The notes under the pieces were generated by a model. The model did no database searches, was not told where the DNA came from, and saw only the letters and a list, made by a program, of their open reading frames with translations. 64,000 bases of DNA from an uncultured Lachnospiraceae bacterium (lineage in GTDB: Bacteria; Bacillota; Clostridia; Lachnospirales; Lachnospiraceae). The DNA lies in the NCBI GenBank assembly GCA_910579395.1, contig CAJTUC010000001.1:190305-254304 (forward strand), read 5' to 3'. Below, piece by piece: positions 42,581 through 51,510 of this stretch. Made by a program: the position numbers and the translations under genes. Each line of letters opens with the position of its first letter. Positions within the stretch are counted from its first letter, which is position 1.

Positions 42581-42747
42581 CGTTTATTACAACTGCCAAT
42601 TATAACGCTCTGTGCATCTTTTTTATTTACATCCCGGAAAAGATATGATATATTGGGAAAGGATTGTTAAAAAAAGTAATATATTGTAATAAATCCGCAA
42701 TAATTTGACATAGAGGAGAAAATCTGTTTTCCCAGATTACAGTGCAG

Positions 42748-43983
42748 ATGAGAAAAAATAATTTAACAGCCAAAAGATATTTGAAAAGGATTACAGCACT
42801 TTGTGCGGCGGCAGCTCTGATGCTGGCTCCGGCACAGCAGGCACAGGCAATCGGTGCGGGAAGCTCCATTGCGAGAGGGATTGATGTCTCCAAGCATAAT
42901 CTTGCGATTGATTGGAGTCTGGTGCCTTCTTCGGGAGTGAGTTTTGTCTTTGTGAAAGCGGGCAGCACAAATTCCGGCGTGGATCCCTATTTTGACGCGA
43001 ACATGCAGGGAGCCAATGCGGCGGGACTCAGGACAGGCGTGTACCTGTATTCATATGCGACTACGGTAGAAGAAGCGCAGAACGAGGCTGACCTTTTGAT
43101 GCAGTGGATCGGTAATTATACGGTAAGCTATCCCGTTGTTTATGATATTGAAGATGCCTGCCATAAGAATATGTCGCAGGAGCAGCTGCAGGCATTGATC
43201 AATACATTTTGTTCTACCGTAGAAGCGCATGGCTATTATCCGGTCGTTTATTCCAGCAAGAATATGTTCCAGAATAAAATTGGTGATATAAAATATGACA
43301 AATGGGTAGCTCAGTATGCGGATGCCCTGGAGTATGAAGGGGCTTCTTTCTGGCAGAATACTTCTCACGGCAGTGTGCCGGGGATTCCGACACGAGTGGA
43401 TATGAATTATCAGTTTAAGGATTATTCTTCTATTATCGTAGCGGATGGTTTTGCGGCACGCGGCGATCAGCAGGTGTTCTATGCCAATTACAGAATGCAG
43501 CGTTCCTGTTGGGCGAATTGGGATGGAAAGAAATACCATCTGGACGAGAACGGTCTGGTACAGAAAGGATGCTGGTTTGAGGATGAGTCCGGCAGATATT
43601 TTCTGGCGACCAAGGATGGCCATGCGCTGCGGGAAGATGTAACGATCGAAGGTGTGGAATATTATTTCGATGAAAATGCGGTCATGCAGAGAGGGCTCGT
43701 GGCAAGACCGGACGGGAATACATATTATTATGACGAAAACGGTGCATTACAGAAAAATGTGACAGTGACGGTTGATGGTGTGGCCTATGAAGTGAATGCA
43801 AAAGGTGTGGCAGCGCCGGTTCCGCCGGCAGCACCGGAGCAGGCGGCAGCACCGGAACAGGCAGCGGCACCGGAGCAGGCGGCAGCACCGGAGCAGCCAG
43901 CGGCATCGGAGCAGGCGGCAGCACTGGAGCAGCCAGCGGCACCGGAGCAGCCAGCGGTACCGGAACAGCCAGCAGAACAGTAG
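42748..43983 (+). CDS. GH25 lysozyme with wall-binding repeats and Pro/Ala/Glu/Gln tail
   Basis: A 411-residue secreted muramidase. The signal peptide ends near AQQAQA. The GH25 domain starts ARGIDVSKHN (catalytic-site Asp) and includes YPVVYDIEDACHK (the DxE pair) and FWQNTSHGSVPGIPTRVDMNY. After residue ~235 come choline-binding-like repeats (GKKYHLDENGLVQKGCWF, GNTYYYDENGALQKNV) and a tail of APEQA repeats. It should cleave peptidoglycan at the surface. The start is ATG 42748 or GTG 42742; the ribosome site GAGGAG is 29 bases upstream, separated by a small hairpin. Confidence 0.9.
   Translation: MRKNNLTAKRYLKRITALCAAAALMLAPAQQAQAIGAGSSIARGIDVSKHNLAIDWSLVPSSGVSFVFVKAGSTNSGVDPYFDANMQGANAAGLRTGVYLYSYATTVEEAQNEADLLMQWIGNYTVSYPVVYDIEDACHKNMSQEQLQALINTFCSTVEAHGYYPVVYSSKNMFQNKIGDIKYDKWVAQYADALEYEGASFWQNTSHGSVPGIPTRVDMNYQFKDYSSIIVADGFAARGDQQVFYANYRMQRSCWANWDGKKYHLDENGLVQKGCWFEDESGRYFLATKDGHALREDVTIEGVEYYFDENAVMQRGLVARPDGNTYYYDENGALQKNVTVTVDGVAYEVNAKGVAAPVPPAAPEQAAAPEQAAAPEQAAAPEQPAASEQAAALEQPAAPEQPAVPEQPAEQ
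43828..43980 (+). repeat. 18-bp tandem repeat encoding (A/P)AxEQ units
   Basis: Eight units of 18 bp (unit GCAGCACCGGAGCAGGCG with few changes) and a half unit. Each encodes six residues, AAPEQA or a variant (PAASEQ, AALEQP, AVPEQP). It forms the flexible C-terminus of the lysozyme and is probably length-variable between strains. Confidence 0.9.
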
Positions 43984-44007
43984 CCGTTGCGGCTTGGACA
44001 TAACGGA

Positions 44008-44062
44008 TAGAACCCCGGAATGTGAGAAGGATTCCTCTTCTCTTCCGGGGTTCTTCTTTTTT
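44008..44062 (+). terminator. Rho-independent terminator
   Basis: GAACCCCGGAA (44010-44020) pairs with TTCCGGGGTTC (44043-44053), with an inner AGAAGG/CCTCTTCT-type pairing, then TTCTTTTTT. Confidence 0.85.
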
Positions 44063-44169
44063 ATAAGAAAATGTACACAGATTTGAATTAGAATACACAG
44101 ATTATTTATTTTATGGTATATTAAGCATAATAAAGGCTGATTATAGTTATGGCGTATAGAGGTGTACGA

Positions 44170-45705
44170 ATGAAAAAGCTGATGGAAAAGAAGAAATTGA
44201 TTATCATTGTGTCTGTCCTTTGCCTGATGGTATTCCATATGGCGGGCGCCGGTCTTTACCAGAATCGATTCCTGAACGGCACGGTGATTGACGGCGTAGA
44301 TGTATCCGGGATGACAATCCCGGAACTGGAGGAGCAGATTCGGAAGTATTCGCTTCGAGTGATAGAACGTCAGGCTGACGGAACAACTTTGGAAGAAGAG
44401 ATATCAGGGAATGAGATTGGAATTTCTTATATTTCCACGGAACCGTTACAGGAAATTTTACAGGGACAGAATCGGCTCTTGTGGTTCTTAAAGCAAGATG
44501 AAATTTATGAAACAGGAGCGCTGCCTTTCTATGATGAGGCAGCATTGGAACAAAAGATCAGTGAATTAAAAGGATTTCAGGAAGAATTTATTCAGGATCC
44601 AAAGGATGCTTACATAGAGGATTATGTTCCGGGAAGCGGTTTTGAACTTGTGGCTGAGAGCCGGGGGAACCGTCTGGATCGGGATAAGACCATAGAAGTG
44701 ATAAAAGCATCGGTGGATGGGATGGAAGCACAGGTGAATCTGGATGAGGCCGGCTGCTATGAGGAACCCAAAGTCATTTCAGAAGATACGAAACTCCAGG
44801 ACACTTATACGAAACTTCAGAATTATGTGAATGTTGTTATTACCTACGATTTTGGGACGGAGAAAGAAATTTTAGATGGTGATATCATAATAGACTGGCT
44901 TATAGTAGATGGGGACCGGGTGACATTTGACCATGCGATGGCGGAAGAGTATGTGTCATCTTTGCGGAAAAAGTATGACACCATTTTCCGAAAGAGAACA
45001 TTTCAGACCAGCTATGGAGTGGAAGTGACCATCGATCAGGGCGACTATGGCTGGTGGATGAATACCGCTCAGGAGACTGAAGAGTTGATCGGAATGTTGG
45101 AGCGGGGAGAAAGCGGAGAACGGGTTCCCGTATATTGGCAGACGGCCAATTCTCATGAAACACCTGACTACGGTGACACTTATGTGGAAATTAATTTGAC
45201 GGCCCAGCATTTGTTTTTATACCAGGATGGAGAATGTATTCTGGAGTCCGATTTTGTTTCGGGCAATCCATCCAGAGGAAATGACACGCCGGCAGGAATC
45301 TACGGAATTACCTATAAGGAACGGAATGCGACATTAAATGGAGAGAATTATGCGACTCCGGTCTCCTTCTGGATGCCTTTTAACAATAATGTAGGGATGC
45401 ACGATGCTGCATGGAGAAGTGAATTTGGCGGTAATATTTACCGAACGAATGGCTCTCATGGCTGTATCAATCTGCCATACTCCGTTGCGCAGGAAATCTA
45501 TGATCTTGTGGAAAAAAATACACCGGTCATCTGTTACCGTTTACCGGGAACAGAATCGGAGCCATGGATAGAGGAACCAGCAGAGCCGGGGACAGAGGCG
45601 CCGGAAGGGGATGGGATGAATCCTGGGACTGGACAGCCGGAAGGAACGGCAGAACCCATAGCACAACCGCTTGCAGGAACAGCAGCAGACCCAGCAGCGC
45701 CCTAG
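44170..45705 (+). CDS. L,D-transpeptidase (YkuD) with PG-binding-type N-terminus
   Basis: A 511-residue membrane-anchored enzyme. Residues 9-27 form the anchor (LIIIVSVLCLMVFHMAG). The central ~300 residues have two Pfam PG_binding_4-like regions (FLNGTVIDGVDVSGMT at the start is typical). The YkuD domain begins near TYVEINLTAQHLFLYQDGE and carries the catalytic motif SHGCINLP with the Cys, and upstream MPFNNNVGMHDA. The last ~60 residues are Pro/Glu/Gly/Ala-rich. It should form 3-3 cross-links in peptidoglycan. AGAGGTG favours the ATG at 44170; an in-frame ATG at 44149 is possible. Confidence 0.9.
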   Translation: MKKLMEKKKLIIIVSVLCLMVFHMAGAGLYQNRFLNGTVIDGVDVSGMTIPELEEQIRKYSLRVIERQADGTTLEEEISGNEIGISYISTEPLQEILQGQNRLLWFLKQDEIYETGALPFYDEAALEQKISELKGFQEEFIQDPKDAYIEDYVPGSGFELVAESRGNRLDRDKTIEVIKASVDGMEAQVNLDEAGCYEEPKVISEDTKLQDTYTKLQNYVNVVITYDFGTEKEILDGDIIIDWLIVDGDRVTFDHAMAEEYVSSLRKKYDTIFRKRTFQTSYGVEVTIDQGDYGWWMNTAQETEELIGMLERGESGERVPVYWQTANSHETPDYGDTYVEINLTAQHLFLYQDGECILESDFVSGNPSRGNDTPAGIYGITYKERNATLNGENYATPVSFWMPFNNNVGMHDAAWRSEFGGNIYRTNGSHGCINLPYSVAQEIYDLVEKNTPVICYRLPGTESEPWIEEPAEPGTEAPEGDGMNPGTGQPEGTAEPIAQPLAGTAADPAAP

Positions 45706-45796
45706 CCGGAGGGAGTAACAGCAGACCTATAATGCAGCAGCCGGGGGAACGAATAAATACCGATGGAGCCGATTGCATCTTAACAAGGAGACTGCT

Positions 45797-46213
45797 ATGA
45801 GATTGGCTATTATTTCAGATATACATGGAAATCTTCCGGTATTAGAAACTGTGCTGGAAGATGCGGGAAATAATCATGTTGATAATTATATTTTCGTAGG
45901 CGGGTATTGTCTTAGTAATCCGTATCCTAACGAGTGTATTCAAAGGATACGCGACTTAGAGAAAAAGTATATTATACGCGGAAATGAAGAAAAGTATTTG
46001 GAGAATCTGATTGGCAAAGACCAAACAATGTGGACGGATGGGCAGATGCAAATATCATATTACTGTTATCGAGCTATTAGTACTGATAATCTCGATTTTT
46101 TACTGTCGATGCCCAATACACTTAAACTTACATACAATGATATCGATAAAATAATGAAAGGGATATCAGAAAATGATACTTGTTACAGGTGCAAATGGAT
46201 TTGTCGGGAATAA
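45797..46213 (+). pseudogene. Truncated metallophosphoesterase
   Basis: The first ~117 residues match a calcineurin-like phosphoesterase of the YfcE/ApaH-like kind: MRLAIISDIHGNLPVLETVL (metal ligands D and H), IIRGNEEKYLE (GNxE motif). Two defects are visible. The second motif reads FVGGYCLS where GD is expected, removing a metal-binding Asp. The homology also stops near LTYNDIDKIMKG, and the frame runs into the next gene's start region, losing the C-terminal histidine motifs. AAGGAG precedes the ATG, so a short peptide may still be made. It is very probably inactive. Confidence 0.7.
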
Positions 46214-46964
46214 GATTATACAGATGTGCAATGATACGGCTGCCTGTCCATCACTTAGAGGAATATCTGAGGATGGAGTAAGGCGTTTGGTAGAGGAAAG
46301 CGGTGCTGATACGATTATTCATACTGCCGCTATTTCAGATATCGGAGTATGTCAGGAAAATCCGGAGGCTTCCTATATCGCTAATGTGCAGATCCCTGTC
46401 TATCTGGCAAAGGCAGCCCAAAACGCAAAACTTATATGTTTTAGTTCAGATCAGGTTTACGGTGGTTCTGATGAAGAAGGACCTTATTCAGAAGATATGG
46501 TAAAACCAGACAATATATATGCTGAACATAAATTGGAAATGGAACAGCGCGTGCTGGATATTGCTCCGGATGCGGTTATGCTGCGCGCTGAGTGGATGTA
46601 TGATTATTATCTGAAAAAATCAAACTATTTTATGAATATCATAAATGCAAAAGAATCTGTCTGCTTTAGCTCACACCAATATAGAGGCATAACCTATGTT
46701 AAAGAAGTGGCTGAGAATATGGAAAAAGTAATTCATCTTCCAGGCGGTATATATAACTTCGGAAGCGAAACGACAAAGTCTATGTATGAAATAACCAGAG
46801 AGTTTATAGATATAATCGGTAAAGATATAAAAATCGAGGATGCGCTTCCGAGACATAATTTATGGATGAATTGCGAAAAGGCAAGAAAGCATGGCATAGA
46901 GTTCAGCAGTGTCGGGGGTGGATTAAAAAAGTGTGCTGAAGATTACAATTTATTGAAGAAGTGA
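46173..46964 (+). CDS. NAD-dependent epimerase / RmlD-like sugar reductase
   Basis: A 263-residue short-chain dehydrogenase of the extended type. Residues 1-12 form the Rossmann nucleotide motif ILVTGANGFVG. DTIIHTAAISDIG and FSSDQVYGG match the RmlD/epimerase pattern, and the catalytic YxxxK is in NIYAEHKLEMEQ. The fold is slightly short compared with the usual ~290 residues: the stretch after residue 12 goes quickly to CPSLRGIS, where a longer segment is normal. It probably acts on a nucleotide sugar; the substrate is unknown. AAAGGGATAT lies just upstream, inside the truncated phosphoesterase frame. Confidence 0.8.
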   Translation: MILVTGANGFVGNKIIQMCNDTAACPSLRGISEDGVRRLVEESGADTIIHTAAISDIGVCQENPEASYIANVQIPVYLAKAAQNAKLICFSSDQVYGGSDEEGPYSEDMVKPDNIYAEHKLEMEQRVLDIAPDAVMLRAEWMYDYYLKKSNYFMNIINAKESVCFSSHQYRGITYVKEVAENMEKVIHLPGGIYNFGSETTKSMYEITREFIDIIGKDIKIEDALPRHNLWMNCEKARKHGIEFSSVGGGLKKCAEDYNLLKK

Positions 46965-47065
46965 AAAAATTTTCAATTTAAGAAATGGCGGCTATACCAG
47001 ATGAAATTACAGCTGGGCCTGCGTCTGTTATATCATACCTGCCCGCTGGCTCACAACAACATGTC

Positions 47066-47094
47066 TTGACATACAAATTAGGCAAATGTAAAAT
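47066..47094 (+). promoter_or_regulatory. Promoter of the lipoprotein gene
   Basis: TTGACA (47066-47071), 17 bases, TAAAAT (47089-47094), about 80 bases ahead of the start codon. Confidence 0.75.
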
Positions 47095-47176
47095 GACAAT
47101 GACATATCTGAATCATGAGGAATGAAATGCTGGCGGACTATATCAGTGAGAAAAGAAAGGAACGAAAGAAATCAAA

Positions 47177-48292
47177 ATGTATTATAGGAAGAAGAACGTT
47201 ATGAATATATTGGGAATTGCAGCGTCAATCATGCTGTTTGCGGGTTGCGGAAGAACGGACATACAGGAACGGGCAGAGCAGGAAGCGCCGAAAGAGCAGG
47301 ATGCCGTTTTGCAATTATATCAGAATGCAGAAGCGGAAGCCTTATTGGAAGAGGTGCCGCAGGAAAAATCGGAACTGTTAGAACAATCGGAAGCGTCAGA
47401 GCAGCCGGAACAGCCATTGGACGAGTCCGCCGGCGGACAGGTGCAGGAAAATTTAGATGCTGACAGGATCATAGCGGAACAGTCATTTCAGGTGACGTTA
47501 AATGACTGGGGAGAAGTAGAATTTGTTTCATATGAACCGGATTCTTTGGAGAAAAGTCCCCAGGAAGATGTGTCATTTTATCTGCTAAAAGACGAAAAAA
47601 TCCTGTATCAGTTTCCGTATATTGGTGAGGAACATAGCAGTGGTAATGGTTTCTATTGGGATGTAAAGTTTGTCATGTTTACGGATACGAACGCTGACGG
47701 GAAAGAGGATGTAGTCATAGGCGCGGAGTATATGACGGGCGCCGGGCCGCAGGGGGCGGTTCCGCATACGGTAGTGCGGATTTATGAAGACTGCGGAGAC
47801 TATTTTACATATAACGAGGAACTCAGCGATACCATAAACGGCTATCTTCCGTGGGAAAGCAATGTGCTGGCGAAAGATGTAAAAAGACTGATTCAGCTGA
47901 CAGACGGTGATGAGCCGCTGAAAGATTACGAAAGTTACACGGGGAAATGGCGTGTAGACGTCGGATATATTGCGGCATATGAAAATCCTGAGCCTCAAAG
48001 CAGGAATGAACTGACGTGCTATATTCAAAATGGCAATGAATTTTCGGGAAGCTTTTTCACGGAACAGGGAATGACGGAGCGGATTGCGTCGGTGGAAGAT
48101 ATTGCCGGCACGATTCAAAATGATGAGTTGTTTTATGAATTTACAGACGACGGCTGGGGTGGAACGGGGACACTTCATATTATGTTTCTGCCTAACCAGA
48201 TCAATGTGGAAGTCCTGGACTATCGGATGGCGGAAGAGAACGTGAGCGGATATGGTATATCGGGAAGTTATGAATTGACGATACGGGAGTAA
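47177..48292 (+). CDS. Lipoprotein, function unknown
   Basis: A 371-residue predicted lipoprotein: basic n-region YYRKKN, hydrophobic stretch, lipobox FAGC. Residues 28-95 are rich in Glu, Gln and Ser (EQEAPKEQDAVLQLYQNAEA and QSEASEQPEQPLDESAGG show the character). The rest is a strand-rich domain with an FG-GAP or calcium-loop-like segment (FTDTNADGKEDVVIGAEY). ATG 47177 keeps the charged n-region; ATG 47201 has a nearer AGGA. It has its own promoter and lies just upstream of the peptide-resistance operon, so a sensing or protective role is possible but unproven. Confidence 0.75.
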   Translation: MYYRKKNVMNILGIAASIMLFAGCGRTDIQERAEQEAPKEQDAVLQLYQNAEAEALLEEVPQEKSELLEQSEASEQPEQPLDESAGGQVQENLDADRIIAEQSFQVTLNDWGEVEFVSYEPDSLEKSPQEDVSFYLLKDEKILYQFPYIGEEHSSGNGFYWDVKFVMFTDTNADGKEDVVIGAEYMTGAGPQGAVPHTVVRIYEDCGDYFTYNEELSDTINGYLPWESNVLAKDVKRLIQLTDGDEPLKDYESYTGKWRVDVGYIAAYENPEPQSRNELTCYIQNGNEFSGSFFTEQGMTERIASVEDIAGTIQNDELFYEFTDDGWGGTGTLHIMFLPNQINVEVLDYRMAEENVSGYGISGSYELTIRE

Positions 48293-48345
48293 GGAATTAA
48301 CATTTATGATGATTATGAACTCTAAATTCTTGCATACTATTCAAA

Positions 48346-48385
48346 TACAACCTTAATACAACCTTAATACTACCTAAATACTACA
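48346..48385. promoter_or_regulatory. Tandem 11-bp repeats, likely response-regulator site
   Basis: TACAACCTTAA is repeated at 48346 and 48357, followed by TACTACCTAAA at 48368 and a partial TACTACA at 48379, exactly 11 bp apart. On the other strand this reads TTAAGGTTGTA. OmpR-type regulators bind such direct repeats. The genes of an OmpR-type system lie in the same operon. A possible -10 (TATAAA) is at 48417. Confidence 0.65.
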
Positions 48386-48482
48386 CAAAGAAGTATGGAA
48401 TTTTTTTTCCCGTCTTTATAAAATCTTTAAAAATACCTGTTATCCTTTTCCTGAAAAAAGAAATGGGAAAGGATTTAATAAT

Positions 48483-49172
48483 ATGGATTTGATTTTAAGA
48501 ACAACAGACCTCTGTAAAGAATTTAATAGAAGGACGGTCGTGAGAAATGTATCACTGCATGTAAAAAGAAATTCTGTGTATGGCCTTTTAGGGCCGAACG
48601 GGGCGGGAAAATCGACAACGCTGAAAATGCTTACGGGAATGCTGCGTCCGACTTCCGGGACGATTGAATTTAACGGCCATCGATGGGAACGCAGAGACCT
48701 GGCCAGAATAGGCGCATTAATCGAAGCACCGCCGCTTTACGATAATCTGACGGCAGGAGAAAATCTGGAAATCAGGACAACGATGCTCGGACTTCCAAAG
48801 CGGCGGATTCAGGAAGTTCTGGAAACTGTCTGTCTTACCGATACCGGGAAGAAAAGAGCCGGTCACTTTTCTATGGGGATGCGGCAGCGGCTCGGCATCG
48901 CGCTGGCGCTTTTGAATGAACCGGAACTGCTGATTCTGGACGAACCGACGAACGGGCTCGACCCACTGGGCATTCAGGAGCTTCGGGAAATGATCAGATC
49001 GTTTCCGCAAAAAGGAATCACTGTCATTCTGTCCAGCCATATTTTGAGCGAGGTTGAATTAATTGCCGACGATATCGGAATCATGGCCAATGGAAGTCTG
49101 GGATACAGCGGCAGGATTGAGCCGGGAGCAGATCTGGAAAAATTATTCATGGAGGTGGTGCGCCATGAATAG
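48483..49172 (+). CDS. Lantibiotic-immunity-type ABC transporter, ATPase (CprA/LanF-like)
   Basis: A 229-residue BcrA-type ATPase. Walker A is GPNGAGKSTTLKML, the Q-loop region IGALIEAPPLYDNLTAGENL, signature HFSMGMRQRLGIALALL, Walker B LLILDEPTNGLDP, H-loop LSSHIL. It powers removal of membrane-active peptides such as lantibiotics. The next gene begins inside its 3' end. The layout ATPase, two permeases, regulator, kinase matches CprABC-RK of Clostridioides difficile and LanFEG-RK systems. Confidence 0.88.
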   Translation: MDLILRTTDLCKEFNRRTVVRNVSLHVKRNSVYGLLGPNGAGKSTTLKMLTGMLRPTSGTIEFNGHRWERRDLARIGALIEAPPLYDNLTAGENLEIRTTMLGLPKRRIQEVLETVCLTDTGKKRAGHFSMGMRQRLGIALALLNEPELLILDEPTNGLDPLGIQELREMIRSFPQKGITVILSSHILSEVELIADDIGIMANGSLGYSGRIEPGADLEKLFMEVVRHE

Positions 49173-50010
49173 GTTATTACAGGATAAAAAAAGTGGATGG
49201 AAACTGGTTAAGGCGGAATCCTTAAAACGACGTCATACGTTTGAGAGAATCCTGCCTGTGGCGGCGCCCCTCTTTACGATTTTGCTCGCTTTTCTCTTAA
49301 CGGGCGGCGGTCAGGGAAGGGCTCTGCCCATAGGAGCGTGGAATTGGTGGTATACGCTGCTGCGGCCGGGAATGCTTGCTATTCTGTGTTATCTCGGTGT
49401 CAGGAAAGATAAAAAAATCGGGGATTATCATATATGGATGCAGCCGGAGCCCGTCGGGAAATGTTTGACATGGAAAATCGTATATTACATTTTGGTGATG
49501 GCAGCGTCCAATTTCCAGCTTTTTGGCGGTGTACTGTTGTGCGGGAAGCTGTTTGGTTCGACCATCAGCGGATGGAACGGATTTTGCGGATTTCTCCTGC
49601 TGAGTATTGTTTCCCTCTGGGAAATTCCTCTTTATATGTTCCTGAGCGCCCGTTTTGGCATGTTGGCAACGGTTTTATCGAGTGCGGTTCTGTCGATTGC
49701 AGGTACCGCCGGCTTTGCGGGAACGGATTTCTGGTGGCTGTGTCCGTCTGCAGTTCCGAGCCGGCTGATGTGTCCGGTGCTCGGCATCCTGCCGAACGGA
49801 CTGCCGGTTCCGGTGGAGAGCAGTCTATGGAATCGCGGTGTTATCTTACCCGGCATTATGATTTCTGTGTCGTGGTTTATTTTGCTGACAGGACTTATTC
49901 AATGCCAGGTTGACAGTCGAACTGCCAGGCGGCTTGACCGGCAGTCTGGCCGGCAGTCTGCACCGGCATTCGGATGCCGAAAGACGGGCAGAAAGGGAGG
50001 AACGGTATGA
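49165..50010 (+). CDS. Lantibiotic-immunity-type ABC permease 1 (CprB/LanE-like)
   Basis: A 281-residue permease with about six membrane helices. It begins MNRLLQDKKSGWKLVKAESLKRR, and the motif LKAE/VKAESLKRRHT before the first helix is typical of this family. GGAGGTGG precedes the start, which overlaps the ATPase gene by 8 bases. It ends with a basic cytoplasmic tail (TARRLDRQSGRQS). It overlaps permease 2 by 4 bases (ATGA). It should pair with permease 2 to form the membrane channel. Confidence 0.85.
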   Translation: MNRLLQDKKSGWKLVKAESLKRRHTFERILPVAAPLFTILLAFLLTGGGQGRALPIGAWNWWYTLLRPGMLAILCYLGVRKDKKIGDYHIWMQPEPVGKCLTWKIVYYILVMAASNFQLFGGVLLCGKLFGSTISGWNGFCGFLLLSIVSLWEIPLYMFLSARFGMLATVLSSAVLSIAGTAGFAGTDFWWLCPSAVPSRLMCPVLGILPNGLPVPVESSLWNRGVILPGIMISVSWFILLTGLIQCQVDSRTARRLDRQSGRQSAPAFGCRKTGRKGGTV

Positions 50011-50795
50011 GAACTTGCAGGGGAACCTTTTTTCATTATCTGATTGCCGATTTTTATAAGACAAAACATTTACCGATTCTGCGGGCACATTTGTTGATAC
50101 CGGTCGGAGTGCCTGTCTTGTTTTTAATATATTACACATATTCCCCATGGAGCAATGATACGAGGATTACGGCTTATTTTCAGGTGTTGGGGATGGGAAT
50201 GCCGCTTCTGGCGGGGCTGTTCTGTGCAATGCTGGCGGAACAGGAATCTTTGGCCGGAGGCTTTCAGAATATGCTGTCGGTTCAGAAAAGGCATGCGGTC
50301 TTTTTGAGTAAGCTGTTAGTGCTGCTATTGTCCGGTATGCTTGCCCTTCTGCTTGCATCCGTATTGTTCGGAACGGGATATTTCTTTTGGATGGAACAGC
50401 GGTCTGCTTCTTATTTATTTTATTGGAAAGCGGCATTTGTATTGATGGGGGGCAGTGTTTTTTTATATATCCTGCATTTATTTTTGGCCTTTTGTTTTAA
50501 CAAAGGTGTGACAATTGGGCTGGGATTTGTGGAAAGCCTGCTGTCCGCCCTGCTTTTGACAGGTATGGGCGAGGGTATCTGGATGTATGTGCCTGCAGCG
50601 TGGGCGTCCCGGTTCATTACTTTATTTTTTTATGATGAAAAATTTAGGATGAGCGGCCGATATGATACAATGGATGCCGGTGTTTTTTCAGATTTGCAGA
50701 CGGCGGTATATCTGTGTATAGCGATGACGCTTATGGGTCTGTTTGCTTTCGGAATATGGGCCTGTCATTTTGAGGGGACATGCGGCGCTGAATGA
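50007..50795 (+). CDS. Lantibiotic-immunity-type ABC permease 2 (CprC/LanG-like)
   Basis: A 262-residue permease with about six membrane helices and a similar entry motif (FFHYLIADFYKTKHLPILRAH). GGGAGG precedes the ATG. The middle has AEQESLAGGFQNMLSVQKRH, the loop between helices 2 and 3 that contacts the ATPase in this family. Start and stop show tight coupling with permease 1; the response regulator follows 28 bp later. Confidence 0.85.
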   Translation: MRTCRGTFFHYLIADFYKTKHLPILRAHLLIPVGVPVLFLIYYTYSPWSNDTRITAYFQVLGMGMPLLAGLFCAMLAEQESLAGGFQNMLSVQKRHAVFLSKLLVLLLSGMLALLLASVLFGTGYFFWMEQRSASYLFYWKAAFVLMGGSVFLYILHLFLAFCFNKGVTIGLGFVESLLSALLLTGMGEGIWMYVPAAWASRFITLFFYDEKFRMSGRYDTMDAGVFSDLQTAVYLCIAMTLMGLFAFGIWACHFEGTCGAE

Positions 50796-50823
50796 ACAGA
50801 AACATAATGGGAGGACAGTAAAA

Positions 50824-51510
50824 ATGGCGAATATTCTTGCAATAGACGACGAACCTGATATCTTAAATATGATACGGAAAATTCTTTGTAAAGACGGGCA
50901 TATTGTGGAAATGATGTCCGAGCCCTCAACCATTGAAAAATGGGGGAAAGGAATGGACACAGGGATAAAACCGGAACATTTTGACCTGATCTTATTGGAT
51001 GTTATGATGCCGCGGACGGACGGTTTTGAACTGTGCCGGAAAATCCGCAGCCGTGTGGACTGCCCGATTGTCTTTTTAACGGCAAAGACTGATGAAAGCA
51101 GTCTTGTGTACGGCTTGGGGGTGGGAGCGGACGATTATATCTGTAAGCCTTTCGGCGCTAAGGAGCTTCGAGCGAGGGTCAATGCACATTTACGGCGGGA
51201 AAGCCGAGAGCATTTTGTGCGCCTTTCTTTTTCGGAAGCGGAATTTCATCTCGCGGCAAAACAACTGTTGGTCCGGCAGCAGAGCGTTCCGCTGACAAAA
51301 GCGGAATATGAGATATGCGAAGTCCTTGCGCGTAATCAGGGACAGGTATTTTCCAGGGAACAGCTTTATGAAAAGGTATTCGGTTTTGACGGAGAAAGCA
51401 GCGACAGTACGATTGCCACACATATTAAAAATATCCGAATGAAGCTGGATGCTTTTGCATTTTCACCCATCAAAACGGTCTGGGGGATTGGATACAAATG
51501 GGAAGTATAA
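50824..51510 (+). CDS. OmpR-family response regulator (CprR-like)
   Basis: A 228-residue regulator. The receiver domain has the acidic pair in AIDDEPDIL, the phosphorylated Asp in LILLDVMMP, Thr in FLTAK and Lys in CKPFGAKEL. The C-terminal winged helix recognises DNA (NQGQVFSREQLYEKVFGFDG, TIATHIKNIRMKL). GGGAGG precedes the ATG at 50824. It should bind 11-bp direct repeats; such repeats lie upstream of this operon and possibly upstream of the macAB-like genes. Confidence 0.92.
   Translation: MANILAIDDEPDILNMIRKILCKDGHIVEMMSEPSTIEKWGKGMDTGIKPEHFDLILLDVMMPRTDGFELCRKIRSRVDCPIVFLTAKTDESSLVYGLGVGADDYICKPFGAKELRARVNAHLRRESREHFVRLSFSEAEFHLAAKQLLVRQQSVPLTKAEYEICEVLARNQGQVFSREQLYEKVFGFDGESSDSTIATHIKNIRMKLDAFAFSPIKTVWGIGYKWEV

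Noticed and set aside
43828..43980. Possible CRISPR or VNTR outside genes
   Set aside because: The 18-bp units are in frame within the lysozyme gene and have no spacers.
43747..44238. Minus-strand frame rich in Arg, Leu and Cys
   Set aside because: It is the complement of the 18-bp repeat of the lysozyme and extends across a terminator.
48346..48385. Possible CRISPR array
   Set aside because: The units are 11 bp, contiguous and without spacers; no cas gene is present. They fit a regulator site instead.
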